12,252 bases of DNA from Acidimicrobiia bacterium (lineage in GTDB: Bacteria; Actinomycetota; Acidimicrobiia; IMCC26256; JAENVU01): the NCBI GenBank assembly GCA_017882945.1, contig JADGON010000192.1, positions 1-12,252 on the forward strand, written 5' to 3'. Under the pieces are notes generated by a model. It did not search any database. It was given only the letters and a program-made list of their open reading frames with translations, and had not been told where the DNA came from. Both the position numbers and the translations under genes were made by a program. Positions 6,978-12,252 of the stretch are shown piece after piece. Positions within the stretch are counted from its first letter, which is position 1, and each line of letters opens with the position of its first letter.

Positions 6978-7057
6978 GATGGCGCGAGCGTACGCCTCCC
7001 TTCCGGTGTGCTCCCGGCCTCCGCACTTCGTGCCCGCTCGGGCTTACGCTCGACGCC
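6978..7057. promoter_or_regulatory. Divergent promoter region with mirrored TACGCTCG boxes
   Basis: This 80-bp spacer separates the divergent BKACE and EthD genes. The octamer TACGCTCG occurs on each strand facing its own gene: plus strand at 7045-7052, with the hexamer ending 7 nt before GTG 7058; minus strand at 6992-6985, with the hexamer ending 9 nt before ATG 6977. Each fits an actinobacterial TAnnnT -10 box at a distance that would start transcription at or within about three bases of the start codon. No Shine-Dalgarno sequence is well placed for either gene. This is an inference from spacing. Confidence 0.45.
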
Positions 7058-7636
7058 GTGGCCAAGCTCGTGATCGCGATCTGGGAGCCGGACGCCGCGG
7101 TGGTGGATCGGCGGCGCGGCCCGGGGGTGGTCGTCCGGCAGGCGCTGGAGAACCAGGGCCGTTACGGGGCGGGCGAGCCGTTTGACGTGCTCGTCACGGC
7201 GAGGATCGAGGATCCGGCGGGGCTCGGGCCGGGCGATCTCGGCGACCTCGGCGAACGGGTCTGGGCGTGGGCCGTCGACGAACGCCGTCCTCGGGCCGGT
7301 ACCGAGACGTGCGCGGTGACGATGGTCGCCCTGATGCGACGGGCGCCGGCGCTGACCGCCGAGCAGTTCGCGGCGCACTGGACCGCGCGCCACACCCCGC
7401 TCGCGCTCGCGCACCACGCCGGGCTGCACGACTACACGCAGAACCTCGTCGTCGAGAGCCTCACCACTGGCGCGGACGAGGTGGACGGCGTCGCCGAGCT
7501 GGGATTCCGGACCCGCGCGGCCTTCGAGACGGAGTTCTACGACTCCGACGACGGGCGCCGGGTGATCAATGAGGACGTCCGGCGGTTCATGGCCGGCCCC
7601 GGCCCCGACACCACCCTCCTCGCCCCACCCACCTGA
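7058..7636 (+). CDS. EthD-domain protein
   Basis: The product has 192 residues. The C-terminal half (about 86-185) is an EthD-type dimeric alpha-beta barrel: a first strand V-T-M-V-A-L-M-R-R, L-T-A-E-Q-F-A-A-H-W at 99-108, then R-H-T-P-L-A at 111-116, matching the usual F-x-x-H/Y-W-x-x-x-H-x-P-L pattern. EthD proteins are small cytoplasmic barrels linked to oxidative catabolism of ethers and aromatics, with few defined chemistries. The N-terminal half (1-85) begins with a strand-like K-L-V-I-A-I-W-E-P and may be a degenerate second copy of the fold, since single EthD domains are only about 100 residues. GTG 7058 is chosen from the candidate leaderless promoter just upstream. It is the last gene before a strong inverted repeat. 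Its reaction is unknown. Confidence 0.8.
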   Translation: MAKLVIAIWEPDAAVVDRRRGPGVVVRQALENQGRYGAGEPFDVLVTARIEDPAGLGPGDLGDLGERVWAWAVDERRPRAGTETCAVTMVALMRRAPALTAEQFAAHWTARHTPLALAHHAGLHDYTQNLVVESLTTGADEVDGVAELGFRTRAAFETEFYDSDDGRRVINEDVRRFMAGPGPDTTLLAPPT

Positions 7637-7652
7637 CCCCACCCCGGGCTCT

Positions 7653-7691
7653 GGCGTCACTTACCCACGGTATGCGCGGGTAAGTGACGCC
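7653..7691. repeat. Perfect 14-bp inverted repeat (operator or terminator candidate)
   Basis: The arms GGCGTCACTTACCC (7653-7666) and GGGTAAGTGACGCC (7678-7691) are exact reverse complements around an 11-nt centre. RNA from either strand would form a very stable hairpin starting 16 bp after the EthD stop. No T-run follows on the plus strand, so it is not a classical intrinsic terminator. The right arm contains GTGACG (7684-7689), 19 bp upstream of TAGATT (7709-7714), a possible promoter for coxL, so binding of a dimeric regulator here could control that gene. It might also be a dispersed genomic repeat. Confidence 0.8.
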
Positions 7692-7714
7692 GAAACGAGG
7701 TGGGAAACTAGATT
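7684..7714 (+). promoter_or_regulatory. Candidate promoter of the coxL-mec unit
   Basis: GTGACG (7684-7689) and TAGATT (7709-7714) are separated by 19 bp and resemble -35 and -10 elements, each matching four of six consensus bases. A start near 7721 would leave a leader of about 24 nt containing GGAG six bases before ATG 7745. The -35 lies inside the right arm of the inverted repeat. The boxes are weak and the call rests mainly on position. Confidence 0.35.
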
Positions 7715-7744
7715 GCCGCGGTCACCGTCGACGCAGGAGCTCGC

Positions 7745-10069
7745 ATGACCGCATCCGGATCGATTCTCGGCCACGCGGTACTCCGCCGGGAGGACCCGAA
7801 GATCCTCGAGGGTGGCGCGCGGTACTTCGACGACCTGCCCATCGACCGGATGCTCCACGTCGTGTTCGTGCGATCGACGATCGCGCACGCCGAGGTCACG
7901 TCCGTCGACACCTCCGAGGCCGTCGGCATGCCGGGCGTGGTCGGGGTCTATGCCGGCGATGATCTCGAGCTCGAGCCGATCCAGGGCTTCGTCATGCTTC
8001 CCCCGGTCTTCGCGCGGCCCCCGTTCGCCAAGGATCGAGTGCGGTTCGTCGGCGACATCGTTGCCGCCGTCGTGGCCGAGACCCGGGCCCAGGCGGTGGA
8101 CGCGGCCGAGCTCGTGATCGTCGACTACGAGCCGCTTCCCGTCGTGGTGGATGCCGAGGCTGCACTCGCCGACGGTGCGGAGCTGCTCTTCCCCGAGCAC
8201 GGCTCCAACCTCGCGATCGAGTTCGACTTCGGCGAGGACCCGACCGTGCTCGATGGTGCCGAGGTGGTGATCAAGCAGACGATGGTCAACCAGCGGGTCG
8301 CGGCCGTGCCGATGGAGCCCAATGGGATCATCGCGATGAGCGACGGTGAAGGCGGCCTCGTCTGCCACGTCCCCACGCAGAACCCGCACGGTCTCCTGCA
8401 GCCGATCGCCGCCGCAACGGGTCTCGACGAAGACCAGATCCGGGTCGTGGCCCCGGCCGTCGGCGGCGGGTTCGGTGCGAAGGCGGGAATGTACGTCGAG
8501 TTCGCGGTCGCCGCGAAGGCCGCACTCGTGCTCGGTCGGCCGGTGAAGTGGACCGAGACCCGCTCGGAGAACATGGTCGCGATGACCCAGGGCCGCGCGC
8601 AGGTCCAGCACGTCGAGATGGGGCTCAAGCGTGACGGCACGATCGTCGGGGTACGGGTGAAGATCTACGCCGACGGCGGTGCGTACCCGACCATCGGCGC
8701 GTTCCTCCCGTTCCTCACCCGCACGATGTCCCAGGGGGTCTACGCGATTCCCAAGGTCGAGTTCACGTCGTGGAGCGCGGCGACCAACACCACGCCGCTC
8801 GCCGCGTACCGTGGCGCCGGACGCCCCGAAGCAACGGCGTTCCTCGAGCGGATCATCGACATCGCCGCCGACGAGCTCGGCATCGATCCGGTTCAGATCC
8901 GCAAGCAGAACTTCATCCCGCCCGAGGCCTTCCCGATCACCACGGTCACCGGCGCGAACTACGACGTCGGCGAGTACGCGAAGGCGATCGACGAGGCGTG
9001 TCGCGTCGCGGGCTACGCCGAGCTGCGGGCCGAGCAGGCCGCGCGTCGCGAGCGGGGCGACGTGCTCCAGCTCGGCATCGGCGTCTCGGCCTACGTGGAG
9101 GTGACCGCGGGGGGCTTGTTCCAGGAGTACGGCGCGATCGAGGTCCACGACGACGGCTCCGTCTCCGCGACGGTCGGCACGTCGGCGCACGGCCAGGGTC
9201 ACGAGACGGCGTTCGCGATGATCGTCCAGGAGCTGCTGGGGATCCCGATGGAACGGGTGACGGTCGTGCAGTCCGACACCGCGCTCGTCCCCCGTGGCCT
9301 GGGCACCATGGGCTCGCGCTCCCTGCAGATCGGGGGGAGCGCGCTCTACAAGGCCAGCGAGGGCGTGCTCGCCAAGGCCCGCCAGCTCGCCGCGCACCTG
9401 CTCGAAGCGAACGCGGACGACATCGTGCTCACCGATGACGGCCGGCTCGGCGTGGCCGGGGTCCCGTCGAGCGCCTTGTCGTGGGGAGAGCTCGCGGTCG
9501 CGGCCAAGAGCGGCGACGGGGTCCCCGCCGAGATCGGCGAATCGCTCCCGCCCGGCATGGAACCCGCGCTCGCGTACGCGTTGGACTTCAACCAGGGCGA
9601 GGCGACGTTCCCGTTCGGTGCACACATCGCCGTGGTGGAGATCGACACCGAGACCGGAAACGTCGAGCTGCTCCGGCACGTCGCGGTCGACGACTGTGGC
9701 CGCATCCTCAACCCGATGCTCGTCGCCGGCCAGCAGCACGGCGGCATCGCGCAGGGCGTCGCGCAGGCGCTCTGGGAAGGGTTCGCCTACGACGACGACG
9801 GCAACCCGCTCACCGCGAACCTCATGGACTACGCGATGCCGAGCGCCGCGGAGCTCCCGAGCTTCGAGGCTTCGAACACGGAGACGCCGACGCCGCTCAA
9901 CCCACTCGGCGCGAAGGGCATCGGCGAGTCCGGCACCATCGGCTCGACTCCCGCGGTGCAGAACGCGGTCATCGACGGGCTCTCGCACCTCGGCGTCCGC
10001 CACCTCGACATGCCCCTGGGCTCGCAGCGGGTGTGGCAGGCGATCCGGGACGCACGCACTTCCGCCTGA
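7745..10069 (+). CDS. Xanthine dehydrogenase family molybdopterin-binding subunit (CoxL-like, form II)
   Basis: The 774-residue product is a full-length molybdenum-cofactor large subunit of the xanthine oxidase/CO dehydrogenase family. The N-terminal a/b hammerhead domain covers about 20-140. Cofactor-binding motifs follow: V-G-G-G-F-G-A-K at 239-246, A-Y-R-G-A-G-R at 354-360, G-Q-G-H-E-T at 483-488, and the expected catalytic glutamate E728 in G-A-K-G-I-G-E-S-G. True CO dehydrogenases (form I) have A-Y-R-C-S-F-R in the active-site loop; the A-Y-R-G-A-G-R here marks form II, whose substrates are mostly unknown and are probably N-heterocycles, aldehydes or aromatics. GGAG lies six bases before the ATG. 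The usual FAD (CoxM) and iron-sulfur (CoxS) subunits are not in the window. It overlaps mec by one base (TGATG). It is likely a cytoplasmic or membrane-associated hydroxylase subunit. Confidence 0.93.
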   Translation: MTASGSILGHAVLRREDPKILEGGARYFDDLPIDRMLHVVFVRSTIAHAEVTSVDTSEAVGMPGVVGVYAGDDLELEPIQGFVMLPPVFARPPFAKDRVRFVGDIVAAVVAETRAQAVDAAELVIVDYEPLPVVVDAEAALADGAELLFPEHGSNLAIEFDFGEDPTVLDGAEVVIKQTMVNQRVAAVPMEPNGIIAMSDGEGGLVCHVPTQNPHGLLQPIAAATGLDEDQIRVVAPAVGGGFGAKAGMYVEFAVAAKAALVLGRPVKWTETRSENMVAMTQGRAQVQHVEMGLKRDGTIVGVRVKIYADGGAYPTIGAFLPFLTRTMSQGVYAIPKVEFTSWSAATNTTPLAAYRGAGRPEATAFLERIIDIAADELGIDPVQIRKQNFIPPEAFPITTVTGANYDVGEYAKAIDEACRVAGYAELRAEQAARRERGDVLQLGIGVSAYVEVTAGGLFQEYGAIEVHDDGSVSATVGTSAHGQGHETAFAMIVQELLGIPMERVTVVQSDTALVPRGLGTMGSRSLQIGGSALYKASEGVLAKARQLAAHLLEANADDIVLTDDGRLGVAGVPSSALSWGELAVAAKSGDGVPAEIGESLPPGMEPALAYALDFNQGEATFPFGAHIAVVEIDTETGNVELLRHVAVDDCGRILNPMLVAGQQHGGIAQGVAQALWEGFAYDDDGNPLTANLMDYAMPSAAELPSFEASNTETPTPLNPLGAKGIGESGTIGSTPAVQNAVIDGLSHLGVRHLDMPLGSQRVWQAIRDARTSA

Positions 10070-10524
10070 TGCCGACGACCTTTGCCCTGCCGCTCGTGCG
10101 GCTCTCGGTCGAGCAGTACCGACGCATCGTTGCGCACTGCTACTTCGGCCTTCCTGACGAGGCGTGCGGCCTGCTGGCCGGCCCCGTCCTCGGCGCGGAG
10201 GCGACCGGCCTGATCACCGAGGTGTACCCGGCCGTCAACGCCGACGCGTCGTCGCGGACCTACACCGTCGACGGGCGCGACTACCTCCGGGCGTCGCGGG
10301 ATGCGGAAGCACGCGGTGACGAGATCATCGGCGTCTGGCACTCCCACACCCACACGGACGCGTATCCGTCACCGACCGACGTGCGTCAGGCGGTCGACCC
10401 CATGTGGCTCTACGTCATCGTCTCGCTCCGAGACGAAGTCCCCGTCTTCCGGGCGTTCCGGATCCGTGATGCACAGGTCGCCGAGTGCCAGGTCGAGCTC
10501 ATCGGTGCCTCGTCCTCGTTATAG
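10069..10524 (+). CDS. mec: JAMM/MPN+ metalloprotease, CysO-cysteine hydrolase Mec
   Basis: The gene encodes 151 residues with an intact zinc JAMM motif: E31 in D-E-A-C-G-L-L, then H91 and H93 in G-V-W-H-S-H-T-H, and S101 and D104 in Y-P-S-P-T-D (H-x-H-x7-S-x2-D). In M. tuberculosis the matching enzyme (Rv1334) cuts the CysO-cysteine adduct to release L-cysteine and regenerate CysO. The next two genes are cysO and cysM, which makes the assignment strong. Because CysO here ends one residue past Gly-Gly, Mec may also trim the precursor, as JAMM enzymes do for other sulfur carriers. The ATG shares one base with the coxL stop, so translation is likely coupled to an unrelated-looking gene. It ends 9 bp before cysO. 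Confidence 0.93.
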   Translation: MPTTFALPLVRLSVEQYRRIVAHCYFGLPDEACGLLAGPVLGAEATGLITEVYPAVNADASSRTYTVDGRDYLRASRDAEARGDEIIGVWHSHTHTDAYPSPTDVRQAVDPMWLYVIVSLRDEVPVFRAFRIRDAQVAECQVELIGASSSL

Positions 10525-10533
10525 GCTGACGAG
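10520..10533 (+). promoter_or_regulatory. Candidate leaderless promoter of cysO
   Basis: TAGGCT (10522-10527), or the overlapping TATAGG (10520-10525), lies across the mec stop and ends 6 nt before the cysO ATG. A -10 box there would place the transcript start on the A of the ATG. It resembles the TACGCT boxes before the BKACE and EthD genes. If real, cysO-cysM-sua5 can be expressed apart from coxL-mec. Confidence 0.4.
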
Positions 10534-10812
10534 ATGGCCGTGGAAGTCCGTTTGCCCACCTTGCTCCGCACGCACACCGATGGCGCCGGATCGCTGCAAG
10601 TGAACGGCGCGACCGTCGGCGAGGTCTTCGCGGAGGTCGTCGAAGCGCACCCCGGGCTCAAGGGCCAGCTCGTCGACGACGCGGGGTCGCTCCACAAGTT
10701 CGTCAACGTGTACCTGAACGACGACGACATCCGGTACCTGGACGGGCTCGACACCAAGGTCGGCGAGAACGACGTCATCTCGATCCTCCCGGCGGTTGCC
10801 GGCGGGTCGTAG
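10534..10812 (+). CDS. cysO: Sulfur carrier protein CysO (MoaD/ThiS family)
   Basis: The 92-residue product is a ubiquitin-fold sulfur carrier. It matches M. tuberculosis CysO in length and landmarks: V-R-L-P-T-L-L-R near the start, K-F-V-N-V-Y-L-N-D-D-D-I-R near residues 55-67, and I-L-P-A-V-A-G-G at the end. The C-terminal glycine is adenylated and turned into a thiocarboxylate that delivers sulfide to CysM. Here the frame continues with one serine codon (TCG) after Gly-Gly before TAG, so the carboxyl group to be activated is hidden until the serine is removed. Mec, encoded just upstream, is the likely protease. The activating E1-like enzyme (MoeZ type) is not in the window. There is no strong Shine-Dalgarno sequence. 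Confidence 0.94.
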   Translation: MAVEVRLPTLLRTHTDGAGSLQVNGATVGEVFAEVVEAHPGLKGQLVDDAGSLHKFVNVYLNDDDIRYLDGLDTKVGENDVISILPAVAGGS

Positions 10813-10831
10813 CTCGTTGTCCGGCGACGAG
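10813..10831 (+). repeat. Small hairpin between cysO and cysM
   Basis: CTCGTTG (10813-10819) can pair with CGACGAG (10825-10831), seven pairs with one G-T wobble around a 5-nt loop, starting directly after the cysO stop. It is too short to act as a terminator and has no T-run. It may modulate mRNA stability or coupling between cysO and cysM, or may be chance in GC-rich DNA. Confidence 0.3.
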
Positions 10832-10842
10832 CGAGCGCGGCC

Positions 10843-11778
10843 GTGAAGATGGAGTCGGTGCTCGAGCTGATCGGCAACACGCCGCTGGTCGGTGTGCACG
10901 CGCTGAGCCCCAACCCGGCCGTGCGCATCTACGCCAAGCTCGAAGGCCAGAACCCGGGCGGGTCGTCCAAGGACCGCATCGCGGCCAAGATGGTCGAGCT
11001 CGCGGAGAAGGACGGGGTGCTCACACCCGGCGCCACGATCCTCGAGCCGTCGTCGGGAAACACCGGCATCGGTCTCGCGCTCGTGGCCAAGCTGCGCGGC
11101 TACCAGCTGCGGGTCGTGATGCCCGAGAACGTGAGCGTCGAACGGCGCCAGCTGCTGGAGATCTTCGGCGCCGAGATCACGTTGAGCCCGGGAGAGGAAG
11201 GCAGCAACGGCGCGATCCGGCGGGCCCAGCAGATTGCCGCAGACGAGCCCGGCTACGTGTTCCTGTACCAGTACGGGAATCCGGCGAACCCGCTCGCGCA
11301 CTACGAAGGCACCGGTCCCGAGATCTGGCGCGACTGCCCCGAGGTCGATGCCTTCGTGGCCGGTCTCGGGACGAGCGGCACCCTCATGGGGGTCGGCCGC
11401 TACCTCAAGGAGCAGAAGCCCGGGGTCCGGGTCGTCGCGGTGGAGCCACCCGCGGGCGAGCTGGTGCAAGGCCTGCGCAACCTCGATGACGGCTTCGTGC
11501 CGCCGATCTTCAGCCCCGGCGTGCTGGATCGGAAGCTGATCGTGCGCCCCCGAGAGTCGATCGAGTGGACGCGTCGGCTGCTCAACGACTGCGGAGTGTT
11601 CGCCGGGATCTCCTCGGGTGCGGCCGTCGCCGGCGCAGTGAAGGTGGCCGCGACGATGGAGTCGGGGACGATCGTCACCCTGCTGCCGGACGGCGGCTGG
11701 AAGTACCTCTCGTCCGGCGCGTGGACCGACGACCTCGATGTCGTCGAGGAACGCGCGCGGCGCATCAACTACTGGTGA
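10843..11778 (+). CDS. cysM: PLP-dependent cysteine synthase CysM, O-phosphoserine/CysO type
   Basis: The 311-residue product is a fold-type II PLP enzyme of the cysteine synthase family. The PLP lysine is K43 in G-G-S-S-K-D-R. S-G-N-T-G at 71-75 binds the substrate carboxylate and G-T-S-G-T at 176-180 the PLP phosphate. It closely follows M. tuberculosis CysM in V-M-P-E-N-x-S-V-E-R-R-Q-L-L-E, Y-Q-Y-G-N-P-A-N, L-R-N-L-D-D-G-F-V-P and D-G-G-W-K-Y-L-S. R212 in the L-R-N segment corresponds to the arginine (R220 in M. tuberculosis) tied to O-phosphoserine use. It should therefore make CysO-bound cysteine from O-phosphoserine and CysO thiocarboxylate, a route suited to oxidative stress. GTG 10843 matches the family's N-terminal length; ATG 10849 two codons later is possible. 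Its TGA overlaps the next start. Confidence 0.94.
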   Translation: MKMESVLELIGNTPLVGVHALSPNPAVRIYAKLEGQNPGGSSKDRIAAKMVELAEKDGVLTPGATILEPSSGNTGIGLALVAKLRGYQLRVVMPENVSVERRQLLEIFGAEITLSPGEEGSNGAIRRAQQIAADEPGYVFLYQYGNPANPLAHYEGTGPEIWRDCPEVDAFVAGLGTSGTLMGVGRYLKEQKPGVRVVAVEPPAGELVQGLRNLDDGFVPPIFSPGVLDRKLIVRPRESIEWTRRLLNDCGVFAGISSGAAVAGAVKVAATMESGTIVTLLPDGGWKYLSSGAWTDDLDVVEERARRINYW

Positions 11779-12252
11779 GCGACGCGGCACGTTCCACGAA
11801 GGCGGACGTCGAGCGCGCAGTCGCAATCCTGCGAGACGGCGGGCTCGTCGCGTTCCCGACCGAGACCGTGTACGGGCTCGGCGCCGACGCGACGAATCGA
11901 GACGCACTGCGCTCGCTCTACGCGGTCAAGGGCCGTCCGACGGCGCATCCGGTCATCGTCCATCTCGCTCGAGCGGAGCAGCTCGGCGACTGGGCCATCG
12001 ATGTCTCGTCCGCCGCACGCACCTTGGCCGATGCGTGCTGGCCGGGCCCGCTGACACTCGTCGTCCGCCGCGCCCCCCATGTCCGCGACGAAGTGACGGG
12101 CGGGCTCGAGACCGTCGGCCTGCGGGTCCCCGGGCACCCGCTTGCCCGGGAGCTGCTCGAGGCATTCGGTGGTGGGCTCGCGGCGCCCTCGGCGAACCGG
12201 TTCGGTCGGGTCAGTCCCACGACCGCGGCTGCCGTGCGCGCGGAGCTCGGCG
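11775..12252 (+). CDS. L-threonylcarbamoyladenylate synthase (Sua5/YrdC/TsaC), 3' truncated by the window
   Basis: An open frame of at least 159 codons runs off the right edge without a stop. It starts at a GTG that overlaps the cysM stop as GTGA. The protein is YrdC-type: F-P-T-E-T-V-Y-G-L-G at 27-36, K-G-R-P at 52-55, W-P-G-P-L-T at 89-94, and A-P-S-A-N at 137-141 followed by S-P-T-T. These enzymes make threonylcarbamoyl-AMP from threonine, bicarbonate and ATP, the first step of the t6A37 modification of ANN-decoding tRNAs in the cytoplasm. Whether it is the short TsaC form or the longer Sua5 form cannot be seen because the C-terminus is missing. Its overlap with cysM suggests co-translation. 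Confidence 0.93.
   Translation, partial: MSDAARSTKADVERAVAILRDGGLVAFPTETVYGLGADATNRDALRSLYAVKGRPTAHPVIVHLARAEQLGDWAIDVSSAARTLADACWPGPLTLVVRRAPHVRDEVTGGLETVGLRVPGHPLARELLEAFGGGLAAPSANRFGRVSPTTAAAVRAELG

Noticed and set aside
7653..7691. Calling the long inverted repeat a rho-independent terminator.
   Set aside because: No T-run follows on the plus strand (the sequence continues GAAACGAGG), and the right arm overlaps a possible promoter. It is left as an inverted repeat with open function.
7661..10003. A 780-codon open frame on the minus strand opposite coxL.
   Set aside because: It is rich in Arg, Asp and His and has no recognisable domain, as expected for the antisense of a GC-rich gene. 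The plus-strand frame has full molybdenum-hydroxylase motifs.
7745..10069. Naming the molybdenum subunit as aerobic carbon monoxide dehydrogenase CoxL.
   Set aside because: The active-site loop is A-Y-R-G-A-G-R, not the A-Y-R-C-S-F-R of CO-oxidising form I enzymes, and the partner subunits are absent.
1..12252. Mobile elements, CRISPR arrays, phage genes or other tRNA genes.
   Set aside because: I looked for transposase or integrase frames, spaced direct repeats and cloverleaf ends, and saw none apart from the tmRNA.

Overview
The window is about 12 kb of gene-dense, GC-rich DNA with many GTG starts, 4-bp start/stop overlaps and candidate leaderless promoters. It looks like a chromosomal segment of a high-GC actinobacterium. 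The strongest lineage clue is the mec-cysO-cysM cluster, known from Mycobacterium tuberculosis. The class within Actinobacteria cannot be fixed from the sequence; an Acidimicrobiia-like soil or aquatic lineage is only a guess. I see no transposase, integrase, CRISPR array, tRNA gene or phage gene.

Layout. (1) 3-353, minus: tmRNA (ssrA), complete with its tag frame; its protein partner smpB (1677-2144, minus) lies upstream in the same orientation. Between them, on the opposite strand, sits a membrane site-2 protease with CBS domains (520-1680), whose stop codon overlaps that of smpB. (2) 2172-6102, plus: three genes joined by 4-bp overlaps, encoding a GH29 alpha-L-fucosidase fused to a right-handed beta-helix, a fumarylacetoacetate-hydrolase-family enzyme, and a COMT-like O-methyltransferase. 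(3) 6099-6977, minus: a divergent BKACE (DUF849) enzyme converging on the methyltransferase. It is divergent from an EthD-domain protein (7058-7636, plus) across an 80-bp spacer. (4) A 14-bp perfect inverted repeat (7653-7691), then a xanthine-dehydrogenase/CoxL-type molybdenum subunit of the form II type (7745-10069). (5) 10069-12252, plus: mec, cysO, cysM and a truncated Sua5/TsaC gene. Mec touches coxL by one base, and sua5 overlaps cysM by four.

Function. The ssrA/smpB pair provides ribosome rescue. Mec, CysO and CysM form the protein-thiocarboxylate route to cysteine: CysM joins O-phosphoserine to CysO thiocarboxylate and Mec releases cysteine. Here CysO ends in Gly-Gly-Ser rather than Gly-Gly, so it probably needs trimming first. 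The fucosidase operon may release and catabolise a deoxysugar. The FAH enzyme would fit the last step of the non-phosphorylative L-fucose pathway, but the other steps are not in the window.

The most notable points are the GH29/beta-helix fusion and its operon, the extra serine on CysO, the substituted residues in the BKACE enzyme, the operator-like inverted repeat before coxL, and the repeated TAnnnT boxes placed for leaderless transcription.
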